Positions 12,383-24,888 of a DNA stretch of 64,000 nucleotides are shown here, in pieces. The stretch covers positions 55,063,993-55,127,992 of the forward strand of contig NC_044573.1 in NCBI RefSeq assembly GCF_901933205.1. The letters are read 5' to 3'. The notes under the pieces were generated by a model. It saw nothing but the letters and a program-made list of their open reading frames with translations, did no database searches and was not told where the DNA came from. This DNA comes from Camarhynchus parvulus (Eukaryota; Chordata; Aves; Passeriformes; Thraupidae). Both the position numbers and the translations under genes were made by a program. How positions within the stretch are numbered: position 1 is the first letter of the stretch; every line of letters begins with the position of its first letter.

Positions 12383-14349
12383 CTAGAGACACACAAGAAT
12401 ATCATCAACCCCTTCCCTTGAACTTAAGTGTTACATACACTCGGCATCAGTGAACAGCAGATGCTTTTGATAGACCCAAGCAGCACTGACTCTTGATTAA
12501 GACTTCTTCAGAAGTCTTACACCAGTAGTTGGACAGAAAAACTACTTTTTAAAGTATAGTATCAGGAATAGTGCATGCCTTCCTAAAATTCAGATCTGTT
12601 GGGCTCACACAGAAATCCAGACTAGTGATACTGTACCACTGCCTTAACCCAACAAAAGGAAGTCAGTTATTGGGAAAAATAAATATTTCTTTATTGCCCA
12701 AAACTTCAAAGTATGTCCCAACCTCTAGCAGACTATTAGTCTATAAATTATCAATGATAAATTAATGATGTTGGCGGGTCAGATAGATCACAGAAGTAGC
12801 TCTCAAAAACCATCTAGAATATTTTGCTTAAGGTCACCAATTATTTTAATTAAACATCATCCTATTACTGAGCCTCTAATCTTCATAATTATATAAAAAA
12901 CACTCAAGAAAGTTCCCATTATAAGATGAGTTTATACAGCAAAAAAGGATGCCATTTAAGTAGATAAACATAAGTATGAAAAGGAGAGATAATTATGACC
13001 TCAGATTCTAATGTGGGAGACCTACTGTCAAAAGGCTGAAATAAACCACAACAGCAACCATTATTGTCATTACTGCACATTTCTGCAATGTGCTTTGTAC
13101 TGTATGACCCTGAACTTAGGATATTATCAAGTCAGCCATACCAATTCAAACAACATAAGACCATTGCAGTGGAACAAAATTTCCCTTTGTGGAAAGGTTA
13201 CAAGAAAAATACAATGATAAAGCCCATGTGGACTCCAACCATAAAGGGAAGGTTAAGTCTGGATCTAAGTGGAGGAGTAACAGGCATTTTGAGACCGAGT
13301 CAAAAACTTAAATCCATCATCAAGTGGAGGCAAGGGAGGACAACCAAGTAATAAGGAAAGCACACAAGGAATTGAGATATGAGAAAGCAGCTTATGATGC
13401 AGCTTACGCTGGAGTTCTCATGCAATAGGTAAAAGCAGCACTAGTCCCAGCTTGAAATGCAAAAGAAGTATCTACAGAGAATAAAGATGCAAGGCATTCA
13501 AAAAATAGGGAAGAGAAAACATTTCAAACAAACCCAAAACAAACCAAAAACACTTGCAAGCAATCAGTACGGGTCTTCAGAATGGTTGGGGAAAGGGAAA
13601 CACAACATTTGCTCAGCTCTCTTAACACCACAAAATTTCAAACCTTTAGAATCCCAGTCTTTGTTGGCAGCATTTTCATCCCACATACAACATGCTTTCA
13701 TATAAATGTTGTTCCTTTTCAGCCTCAAAGAAACAGGGAGAATCTTTCAATCTCTTTTCCTCTTTATTGCATTATGAATTCAACACTGAATTAGTATTTG
13801 GAGATTAGGCATTTTATGTTTAATTCATTCAAAATCTAGTGGGCTTTGTGATTCTATTCCATTAATCTATTTAGATAAAGGGAGTTCAATAAATCTCTTA
13901 TCACTCTTGTTACTTAACCTATCTACATTGTCCCATTCACTAAACTAATTCTAAGCCAAAACTCTCAAACACATTGCTGTTCCCATTTTTCATTCAGCAA
14001 TACCAATTTTTCCTACCACTAAACAGTTCCTGTTAAGGAGAGGCAGGGAGATACTTGCTATTCAGAGAAACACAAGACTTATTCTGGCAAATTGTCATTG
14101 TAGAGATACTCTCACTGGTAACTTCCTTGCAATACTCAATAGCAGGCATGCTCTATCTGTAACAGATATTTTTGTTGTGTGTTGTATTTGGTTTTGTATC
14201 AATTTAAAGGTTTTGAATTAAACTGCCCTGTGAAACATGTATATATAATCACATGAACAAGCCCACATGGTTCACAGAAATGAAAGCATTTGTTAACTTT
14301 CTCACATTCCAAATTTTATAGCTCCTCATCTAGAAATTTTCTTTCAAAG

Positions 14350-14990
14350 AGAAAGCATCCTTGGGGTCTGTGCTGTTCAACATACTCATAAATAGACAGG
14401 CTGACATAATTCATAAACAAGAAGTTGAGGTTAGAAAAATACTATAAAAACATCAGATAAGTTTAAAAAGTAAACAGAAGGCTAGAAATTACTAGGAAAG
14501 GAAGGGAGGACAGAACAACTTCATAAATCACAGAGTTTATTATTGTGAGGCACACTACAGTGAACACTGCATGCAGTTCTGTTCTTCCCAAATTAAAAAG
14601 AGATATAAAAATAAATGAAAAAGGGATAGGAGAAAAACAAGTAAGATGACTTGAAATGTGAAACAACTTTGGTGTAAGAAATATCTATATCGACTATATC
14701 TGCTCAGCCTGCAAGCCAGATACAAGACTAGAAAATCAGGAATAGCAACAGGATGAATTAGATACAAAACGCTAAAGATTCACTTCTAACACAAGAAGGT
14801 TTCAAGTGAAAATATCCCGTGCAAGGTTGAGGACAGACAGGAAGAGGTTCTCTTTCACGCCGTGGAGAAAGAAAACTGACATTGTGAATAAATTAGAAGG
14901 TGATATATTTAGAAAGCTGTAGGTCAAATGTGAGAGACAAAAGAATCCATTAAAGGTTAGTAAATATAAGTAGAGCAACTTCAGCATTAA
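14350..14990 (+). mobile_element. Ancient CR1/L3-like LINE remnant
   Basis: Ordered matches to the 3' half of old CR1: GGGGTCTGTGCTGTTCAACA, then CTGCATGCAGTTCTGTTCTTCC (near 14568), then AAATTAAAAAGAGATATAAA. Later parts are strongly decayed. It is antisense to ESR1. Confidence 0.6.
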
Positions 14991-16076
14991 GTCTCCATCA
15001 TAAAGATTACTGGAAGATCAGAGTTTTTGTGTGATTGCTTTTACTTAGTCCAGGCCTGCCTTGTTAAGTAAAACAAGGATATGATGAGGATTTTACTTAA
15101 CAGAGAAAAGATGGCAAATGTAAGCATATTTAGCTGTTTACAAATAAACCAGATGTTAAATAAGAACAATAGTTTTATTTTTAATTCATCTGAAAGCCTA
15201 CCACTGCCTTTTCTTCACCTTAGAACAAAAAAAGCAGTGCATTAAGCAAAGCTGAACAAAACCAGTTTGGAGGAGATGCCTCCCACAGATTTATTTTTTG
15301 CATTTTTATTTCAGGATTAAAAAAACAAATCAACCAATCAACCAACTGTAGCAATTTTACTACTGGATTTTGTGGAGACTAAGTCTGAAAAAAAAGTCAG
15401 TAAGAGTATGCATTCCTTCTGCATCACATCACCAGCTTTTATGATCACAGACAGAAAGGTCTCTGAATCTGTATAAGTATCATATTCATCAGAGATTTAT
15501 ACACCTTACTACTAACTCTTTACCTAAGGCCTAGATGGACAAACAACAAACTTATTCATTTTCTGGAACTAAATAGGAGTGAGTATCTCTCTGAAAAATG
15601 CAAGTGCTCCCAAATCTCCTTCAACTTAATCAAATTTTATCTCTGTTAAAGAGAGATAATAGTGATGCACAGTCACTAATTCCAAAAAAGACAACTCTAT
15701 CAAACTACAATTTTCTTGACAAAAGTGCAATGATTCTGTAAGGGGTTTTTAAATATATGAATGCATCAATTTTAATTTAACAGTTCAGCAAATAAAGGAA
15801 TCTTAATTGTCAAGTGTTATGAAAGACAATATTCTAGCAAAAATTGAAGTACTATGCATCTTGCAAGAGCTCTAAAACAATTTCCACTTGAGTTTTAAAG
15901 CTGCAAGAGCCAAGATTTTCAAAGGCAGTTCTATAAAGCTTCATATGTAAATTCAGTCAGACTTTTGGACATGGAGACAGGTTTCAAAACTTCTAAGTAA
16001 TTATATAATCAAATCATTAGAACCTGATCAGCAGTAAAAAAATTGCATATGGACAATAAAGTTGCATATGACACTC

Positions 16077-16150
16077 CCATGGCAGGGGCGTTGGCACTAG
16101 ATGATCTTTAACATCATTTCCAACTCAAGATTCTATGTGTATGATTGTGA
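16077..16150 (+). mobile_element. CR1 LINE terminal 3' tail only
   Basis: About 70 bp matching the extreme 3' end of CR1 (GGCACTAGATGATCTTTAAC then TTCCAACTCAAGATTCTATG). Severe 5' truncation is usual for target-primed reverse transcription. It is antisense to ESR1. Confidence 0.75.
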
Positions 16151-16589
16151 AAGAAATGTTAACCATATTAAATACTTCCCTAGTGTTTTCCCATATGTCA
16201 TTAAAACAAAACAAAAAATAAATTCCAGATCATTAAAACAAAAGATCCAAAATTAAAAATGCAACAAATGAGCACTGAATCTCAGCTATATCACAGCCAT
16301 TTTTTTCCTACCTATTGCTAATAAAAAAGCTCCACTTTTATACCTTCATATAAAATATTCAAGAATATTTAGAGGAAGAATAGGAGGAGACCAATTAGAA
16401 TCAAATGTGCTTGGCTGTGTGTGACCTACAGAGTAATACATTTTAGATTTGGAGATACAGGTATAATCTCCAATTTTATTCAAGTTAAATACATTCCCTG
16501 TGAACTGGTTTGTATAATATTGTTCAATTTCTTTCTTGATAGACCTGTTAGAAATTTGTTCAATCAACAACAGTTTGTAGCCACACTTT

Positions 16590-16594
<5 letters not shown>

Positions 16595-16626
<32 letters not shown>

Positions 16627-16710
16627 TATTTGTGTTTGGGGTTTTGGGGGAGGAGTTGGCTTTGGGTTTTTTTGATTGGTTTGGTTTGATTTTGTTTTTT
16701 CCTTTTTTTT
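16595..16710. repeat. T29 homopolymer followed by G/T-rich low-complexity sequence
   Basis: A run of 29 T at 16595-16623, followed by about 85 bp composed almost only of T and G. On the ESR1 strand it is A- and C-rich. The boundaries are compositional. Confidence 0.9.
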
Positions 16711-19151
16711 ATTTAAGAGGACAACAAAAAGATGGAACTATGATTGGATTTGGAAACAGTGATGGGTAAACGGTTTACCAGCTAAGTTCCCAACCTGGAA
16801 CAACCTTTGAACCTGAGGCTCTTTGTCCACACTTCTGCTCCTTGTCAGCAGGCCCCAGAGGAGAGACATTTGACACTTCTGTATACATGCACAGCCTTGT
16901 AGCCTTAACAGCCTATCATTTTGTCTGCTTGTCAAAAGAGTGTTTCAAATGTGCTTGGAAGCACCTTCTCCTCCAAACAATGTTGTTGCTCTTCATGACC
17001 AACCTACCTCATTGGCATCCGGTTGAAAATTGCCAGAGAGAAAGAATCTCTGTTTTAGAGAGAAAGAAACTCTAATGTCTTGTAAATCAAACCCTGCTTG
17101 ACAATAAAAGAGAAAACGCATGTGGTAAGTGAAAGATATTATAAATAAGAAGGTATCTCTCAGAGAGGCAGAGAGTCAATTGCCGCACTGATGATCAAAG
17201 TGTTAAGGGAGAATGCACAAAACAGGCCATGGCAGAGCTGCCAGACAAATCCTTTACACCAGTGTTTGCAAAGGAAGAAACCATATTTTCCTATGACATA
17301 AACCTACCTTTCTGAAATTGAAGTTGGATTTGAAGAGACCAGAAATTCAAAAGCCTTTCTTCAAATGTCCTAGTACGGGAAGGATTTACTAAACTGTTGG
17401 GGGAAGACCTCTGGGGCTGAGTCCAGGCTCACTTTTGTGTCATTGCTGCCATTAGCCAAACTAAGGGACTGCAAAAGTAAAACAATGTGAACAAGCCAAC
17501 AGCTCCCTTATGGACACAAACCTGAGTGTCTAAGCACAACTAGCTCTAGAGTCCAAAGGGCAGATGCAGGTGAGGTATCTGTCTCCCAACAGCCTCTTAC
17601 GGCAACTTCACTTTACAGGTAGGCACATTAGGCACACCTCTGCTGAATCCAACAGCTTTATAATGCTTCATTGGAAATAAAACAGAATCCTACAGCTTCC
17701 TTTCAAACATAAGGTCACTGTAGCTGCTGTACATAAGCCGAAGTCAATAACATAATTTCATTCTTGATAGATTTGTAACAGACAGAGATTGCTGAAGCTC
17801 TGACGGCAGGGTAGGTTCTAATATTGCAATGTATCAGCATGGTCCTTCCAAGGTGATTTTGAAGACTTTTGAGATTTTCGGGAACTTTTCTGCTTGAATC
17901 TCTCTACATAAATACATTATTTGGTCACAGAAAAGTAACACCACTTTCCAAATTCAAATTTTATAGCCTAATAAATCCTTCTTTTGAATATGATTCAGAC
18001 AATCAGCCCCTTATTTCATTCCCATTTCTCTTTCAGAAAATGAAACAGTGATGTAAATTGTGCTGAAAACCCAGGTGGGTTGACAATTAGTTTAAATGAG
18101 AAACATTGTCTGAAATCTTCTAAAAAGATTAATCAGAATTTAATGTCTAATCTCAAACAGACCTGCCCCAAGTGACAGTGCTTAACAGCCTGGTTTCTGA
18201 CAAGGATATCTAGACACTCAGTACTATAAATCAGTAACAGGTTTGTGTTCAGTCTGTGCACCTGGATGTTACAGTCTTTTTGACTCCTGAGTACTGTACG
18301 TCTATTTATGAGAGTTTTTTTTCAAAAAATATCTCTTATCCTTTTCCAAATTGGAGCTTATTTCTCCTCTATAAACAGGGCCCCCTTCTATTGGAGATAG
18401 AAGTCACAGTGGTGGTTTAGATTCAGATATTCTGGTTCAACTCCTGGCTCTGCTACCAGTTTGCTCATTGGCCAAGTCACACTACATATCTCAGTGCCCC
18501 AGAAATCCTACTGACTAAAATGCAGATCATAAAACTGGTCTTTCATGTAAAGTCTTAAAGACCAGTTACAAAAAATAGCTGTTAAAAAGCAGGCAAACGT
18601 CATTTGGGGTCTCTAATGACTATTCATAATGCACAGTTTGAGAAACAATGATCTATTAAATTAAAGATGAAGGTGCAAGGCATATTTCATCCTAATCTGT
18701 ATTTTTGTATTCAGTCTTTGGCAGTCATAGCACATAGCACACCTAAAGAGCATCTTAGGACATGTAGAAGTGAAACAAGAGAAGTTCAATTAATCCATTA
18801 TTCAAATTAATCCCTTTCAGTGTCAACACTCCTGATAAACTCATACCAAGTTTTGGTTACAGTAAGTATAGCAACTGCCCCATTCCTAGACAATATTTAC
18901 AATGAGCCTTTAGACATTTCAGGGATCACAAGAAAGCCTTTTGAGGAACATTCTCCACCTTTACATCAACCATTATTTGGGAAAGCCAGTCATTTTAGGA
19001 CAATGAGTCCATTGGTATAAATCTCAAAGACAGTAAGAAATTTTAATTGCTACATTTTAGAAATTTTGTGTTGCAGGTGTTTGGCCTGATACCAGGACTG
19101 AGCGCTAGAACTGAACTGTAAATGTCTAACCAAGAGAAGAGCCAGAACCAT

Positions 19152-19470
19152 ACAATCAGAATTGTGGACAGTTTTGGGTTGGAGAGGATCTAAAAGATCA
19201 TCTAGTTCCAACCTCCTTGCCATGGTCAAAGACACCTTTCATTAGACCAGGTTGCTCAGAGCCCCATCCAAGTTGGCCTTGAACATTTCCAGGGATAGGG
19301 CAACATTTCTGAGCAACCTGTTTCAGCGTCTCTCTACCACCTTCAGAGAAAAGAATTTTCTCATCCAAACTTACCCTCTTCCAGTTTGAAGCCATTAGCC
19401 CCTGTCCTACCACTAAATTATCTTATAAAAAGTCCCTCTTGAGCTCTCTTATAGCTCTAGTACTCTAGGA
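19152..19470 (-). mobile_element. CR1 LINE 3' fragment (sense to ESR1)
   Basis: Reverse complement of a CR1 3' end. On the plus strand it reads from a tail-like AATCAGAATTGTGG through GGTTGGAGAGGATCTAAAAG and CCAGGTTGCTCAGAGCCCCA to AAAAAGTCCCTCTTGAGCTC. It aligns by eye with the right part of the copy at 60850-61285 in opposite orientation. It is one of only three copies in the same orientation as ESR1. Confidence 0.9.
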
Positions 19471-19600
19471 ATTACTCAAGTAATGAAAAAGTATGAAAAG
19501 GCCAAAAAGCCAATGTAAACTAATATACAACTATAATCAGCTTTAAAATTTCAAACAAGTGTTCAAGAGTTAAACATTAAAAATTCTGCATTAATTCTTC

Positions 19601-19617
19601 TTTTTTTTTTTTTTTTT
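19601..19617. repeat. T17 homopolymer
   Basis: A run of 17 T at 19601-19617 in intron 3. It is not next to a recognised retrotransposon tail. Confidence 0.9.
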
Positions 19618-22600
19618 ACATATCCACTTATAGCATATAACTAAGCATAAGACAATTTGTCCCATTTCGTCCCATTTCCACCTGGCTGCAAAAAGTCTTA
19701 ACTATGTATAAATTCACTGCTCATTCTGCTTTGAGCAGGTGGCTCAACAAAAGACTTCCCAGATTTCATTCTAGCGCAGACCATTTTATGAAGTGGAATA
19801 AGAAGATAAACCATCTTTGGCAAAGATGTTCACAATAATGATCTCTTTAATTTTGGGGGCAGAACACAGGAATATTGTACTTTGTGACAATTTAATGGCA
19901 GTGATCCCATTTGCATGTGTGCAAAGAGCAGAAAAAATACTTCACTAAAAAATCTAATTTCATTTCCCAGAAAACTGCTGTAAACTCACAAAACTTTGCT
20001 TCAAATGTGCAGGAGTACATGATTTCAGCCCAACAATTCCAACTTTAAAGAGTACATTTCCTCATACATTTATCAGGCCCCACCTACAGTTATTTGGCTG
20101 AGTAGAGAACAGTATGTCTAATAAGCACCACTGAGGTTCTCCTTAAACAAACCAGAATCATTTCACATCCACAATCCATTTCCTTTCATTCACTAATTTT
20201 GTCTTTTAAATATAATAGCTAATTAAAAGATAAGTACATGAAAATGTAGAAGACCTTGAGCCCATCCAGTGGTTGCGTCAGACATCAATTTACTTCTGCT
20301 TTTGATAATTATTTTAATAATCCTATTTCATGAATAATAGGCCTTTTTTCATTAATAAATATAGAATTCAGCAAGGAAGTATGGATCTCAATTTAAAGAC
20401 AAAAATCAGCAAGGTCCTTCTCTGACAGAATGAAAAATTCATTTTTTCATTTTCCCTGTAGAAATTTATCTTAAACTCCAGCAAGACTGTTGCACTGAAC
20501 CAGACTGGCTTAGAGGTGGATAACCATTTCAAAAGAATGTGAGAGAAAAACTGAAGCCTAGAGACTCCAGTCTCTAGGAGTTAATGTGTCTACAGTCTAA
20601 TGGCATGTGGTTTTAGCACCCTGTTACAGCCAGCAGAGTTTCACTCCCTGGGCTGTATCACAGTAATTTCTGAAGCGTTCTTAGGCAATTTGTGAGGGTA
20701 ACACTGCAGGATGTAGGCTTCAAATGTGCTATAACACTCTAATTTCATTATCACAACAAACAGTACACAGAATCTTCTCTCTACAACCTGAGATTTCAGG
20801 CTGTTCAAAGACAGTAAATACCCCATGTCATATACAAAGTCACCATCTGAATGTAGCACATGAGCACTCAAATCCTTGATGGTCACATTTCCTATGATTT
20901 GATGCTAGGAAGCCATCATCATTCGAGAATTGAAAGAATTACATAGGTATCAGCGTGGTTAAACATGGACTATCAGACAAATAATGGATTTTCCTTTAGG
21001 TATCTGGCATTCAACATTATGGCATTTTTTTGCCATAGCCACGAATCCCACTAGGACCCCATTTGCTCTTATCCACGCAGCACTTAATGACAAATCTATC
21101 TTGTCACACATTGAAAGGAGGGGAAGAATGCAGCATGCTAATTACTAGAAACCCTCATTCACTTACCACACTATAAAATAATTATTAAAAACAATAAAGC
21201 AAGGTGCTTTTTGTTTCATAAAATTAGGGTCTTTGGGCCCAAGTCACCAGAAAGCTCTTCAAACAATGGAGAAACAGAAAACAAGATCTGTATGGGAGCC
21301 GGGGTCACTGGCACTTAACATATGTTTGGAGCTTCAGGGTTGCAGCTGCTGTAACAACTCCATTTGAAAGCTGGCACCCTGCATCATGTGAAAGTTGGCG
21401 TACACTTCCCCCAACCAGGACAGAAACAAGCTTCAAAAAAGGATCAGGAAATTGCAAACAAAAACAAGGCTTCTCCTCCATGCTACAGAACAGAAGTAAA
21501 AGGGACATGGCAAGGACCTTATTCAATGTGCCCACTTTAGACTTATGTACAAACAGGGGAGCACAGACTAATTAATAACTCATAATTTTAAGGGTTTATT
21601 CAGAAAGAGAGAATGAAGTATTTGGACAAAATATAACAGCTTTAAATTATGCCTCAGATGCCCACTGCATCAGCAGAGATTCTTGCAGTCTAATTGTCTC
21701 TTGAAGCAGCACAGTAACAGATGCAGAAGGAAACACTTGCAAACACAAGAGGAGAGAAAAAAAAATAACTCTTCAGTACTGAAAGAAGTTTTTAAAAGAC
21801 CCAAGAACAGGGAAGAAAAAAAAAATCAATAAAATTTCCACAGGATCTCATAAGAGGAACTCATCAGTAAATGTTCCTTCCACACAGTTCAAGGGCCACT
21901 TGAAGCCTGCATTTTTTTCTGCATGAAGCCTCTAAAACATATTTCAGTTGTGTCCACTCTACTAAAAATAATATATAGGAACATCTTCAGTCTGCATTAA
22001 GTGACCTTCTGTGAGGAAAACTTCAGCAGCCATATTCTATATCATATGTTTAGAATTAACCAGAGATATTTAATGAAGATTTTGCCTACCTTCCACAATA
22101 TTTACTGAAAGTCCATATTTTATATCAGTTATTACTCATATCACTTAAATGGCAGATAAAAGTCACAAGTAGGCAACTTTTAAAATTTACTGAGAAACCT
22201 CAGCTAATTTAGTGTAGAATAAAAACTGGGATTACATTTGGGGGAAAGAAAGATTACATGTGTTTTCTGCTATATCTAAAGGTTGTATCATCATAAGCAA
22301 ATTGTGGAGACAGAGATAAAAGTGAGATAAGACACAAACAAATATTCAAGTGTATGATAGAATTAGTGCCTTGAAAAAAGGCAAATCCTTCAAAATGAAC
22401 ATAAAGTGATTTTTTTAAATTAAAAGATCCAATCACAAGAACTAGGAGTTATTGGAGAACATTGCGAATCTTGGGGAAATCACAGAGCTACATCATTTTA
22501 GTATGTTGAAGAAAAGTTCTATTTTATCTATTAAAAGCGAAAATCTTCACAGGTCTCTTCAGAAAAAAAATTTAAAAATCAAAAACATTTAAACATTATC

Positions 22601-22685
22601 ACTTAAAGTTAAGCCATATGGCATGATAAGAATATTTACTTAACCTTTATCTTCATCTGTGAGAAATGTGACAATTATAAAGGTC

Positions 22686-22725
22686 TAGATTTAGAAGAGT
22701 TTAGGTTTAGATTTAGAAGAATTTA
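22686..22725. repeat. Two-unit tandem repeat, about 20 bp
   Basis: TAGATTTAGAAGAGTTTAGG is followed directly by a second near-copy, TTAGATTTAGAAGAATTTAG. Only two units are present. Confidence 0.7.
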
Positions 22726-24771
22726 GAAAAGTTTTTCTTCCCCACACATTCATGTGGCCAGTAGGGGATCAGTGATGACTCCAGAAAAGCTTTTTATGTT
22801 TTACTTCATGTACATTAATTTTACCTTCCTTGAAGTCATCTGCAGGCATGACAGATTTATTACTTGTAACTGAGGGATCTTGAGATTTTTTTCCAAGACT
22901 TCATAAAATAAATATTTTAAAACTCTTGCCTATGAACCAGTGATGAACTTCATGCATTATTAGTAGTACTATAAGAGCAGATACAATTTATGCTGATCCT
23001 GATCTCCTTGTTTATAAACTGTGAGTTTAGTTTCTTAAAAGAAGAAAAACAACAGCAACAAAACAATAAACACCGACAAACAAAACACCACAACACTGAC
23101 TATTTTTTAACTGCCAGTTCCTAGAGTGACTATAAAAATCTTACAGCATTGTAAAAGGAAAGGAAAGGATGAAATCCAGACTACTTTTCTCAGGTGAGAA
23201 CCACTATATGAAATAATGATTCCAGAACATTTATATTTGAAAGAAAATTTGGACAGAATTGCAGTATTTCTTTTGGACTTTTTTAATCTAAAACAATGCT
23301 GGTTGAGAAATCTTCCCAGTTTTTATGAGAGTAAAACAGTTACTTATGGAATGGTCAAAACCTATTAGAACCTGCATCCTAGAGAAGACATACGAAAAAC
23401 ATAACACTGGTAGAGTGGATCATTAATTAAATACACGTAAGTATGGATGCAAATGTGCCAAATGAAAAATGCAATGTCATCAACAAAAAGCATAATTATA
23501 AATCCTAGCTGTGATCTGCCATGTGTACAAAGGTCAAAGCTAAATCTGCATGGCATATTCATGTATGGATTCCCTGCTTTTAATGTGCCTTTCTTGAACC
23601 CCTATTTATTCTGGATCATACCTGTGATATTAACTACATACACTTTGAAAAGTTCTAGCCATATAAACCAGGATCAATACATAAAATCTCATGAAAAAAA
23701 ATCAACCGCTGTCTTAACTTCTAGAAGAAAAAGCAGATTTTACATCCTCCTCCTGCTTGCATCCCACAATTGAGATCAATAAAATCAGTCTCAGTTCTTT
23801 CCTAATCCTCGAGTTGAGAAAAATGTAGACCCAATCTCAAGTGCAGCAACAACTGATCATTTTTCCTTTAGCCTTTCTCTTTTTCTCCTAAGATTCTCAG
23901 ACTTGGTCTACCTTTGCTGGACTTACAAATGATTTGTTGAGGAAAGGACCAACATGGTGAGTTCCTCTTCTCTCTTGCACCAGACTTTCTGGGGCATAAG
24001 TAAGCATTAGGTGTGCCAAAGAAAGGAAGAACCAGTCTGTAATCTAACTAGCTCTTTACACACAAAATACATGGAATCCCTTCTGCCCTGTGCACTTATT
24101 AGTTTGCTAAGTTTTTCCTATAGATACAGGTTTCCATACAGCTACTGATTACTCTTCACTGATGAAAGCAATTTGAAATTTTTAGCAGGCTACAACAAGC
24201 CATCATTATTACAAATCTTCTAGGAAAGTGGCATTTATCACAGTTCTTATAAAATGAGTAAGCCTTTAATATTGTTGAGTTAAATTAATTCACATCTAAA
24301 ATACGTGTACAGTACCATAGCAGAGAAATTAAGTTTCCCTTCCAGGATTCACAGAACAAAAATCACATATCCAGAAGTTTATTTAATAATATGGACTGAT
24401 TTGAGACTACCAATGCTCTTCCCACTGAACTGCAAAATGCTGCAAAATCTTGGGTTAAATTTCATTCATCAGGATCTGAAGCCTACCATGAGAGACCAAA
24501 ACCACACTGAATTAAAAATAATAACAGAGGAATTCTAATTCTGTTGAAATCAATGGTCCTCTTATTTTTCATGCAAATCTGGACAAGATAACATGATATT
24601 CCAGAGCTTTCCATTTTTTATTTAATAAAATAATTTTGATTTAATAGACTTCAACTCAATAAAATCAGTAGCTCCCTCCTTTAATTAGAAACCATAGCAG
24701 CTGCCCAATGAAGCTAAAAGGCAGGAAGGCAGACAGCAATGCTGAAGATTTGATGACGGCTGTGTACATAC

Positions 24772-24888
24772 CACCTTTCATCATCCCCACTTCGTAGCAT
24801 TTTCTCAGTCGGCAGGCCTGGCAACTCTTCCTTCTGTTCTTGTCAATGGTGCACTGGTTAGTAGCAGGACACATGTAGTCATTGTGCC
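24772..24888 (-). CDS. ESR1: ESR1 exon 3: second zinc finger of the DNA-binding domain
   Basis: Exon of 117 bp, the human exon 3 length: two bases finish Gly215, then 38 codons (human 216-253), then one base of Gly254. The acceptor is TTTTACAG and the donor GTATGT. It encodes the second C4 zinc finger with spacing C-x5-C-x9-C-x2-C (human Cys221, 227, 237, 240). The D-box PATNQ between the first two cysteines makes the dimer contact on palindromic estrogen response elements. RRKS contains the Ser236 phosphosite. [14 protein letters not shown] is the C-terminal extension of the domain. The phase is continuous with exon 2 and exon 4. No residue looks unusual. In family terms this finger supports dimerisation and phosphate-backbone contact, while base reading lies in exon 2. 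Confidence 0.98.

Larger units (their letters stand above)
12383..24771 (-). other. ESR1 intron 3 (complete, about 12.4 kb)
   Basis: Complete intron between exons 3 and 4, with donor GTATGT and acceptor TAG. It contains an ancient CR1-like element (14350-14990), a short CR1 3' tail (16077-16150), a T29 tract with a G/T-rich flank (16595-16710), a sense-strand CR1 fragment (19152-19470), a T17 tract (19601-19617) and a small two-unit tandem repeat (22686-22725). The stretches 12383-14349, 14991-16076, 16711-19151, 19618-22685 and 22726-24771 hold nothing I can name. They are AT-rich, without an extended coding frame or a clear repeat. Confidence 0.9.

Noticed and set aside
12075..12453. Plus-strand frames across exon 4
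   Set aside because: They are antisense shadows of the coding exon.
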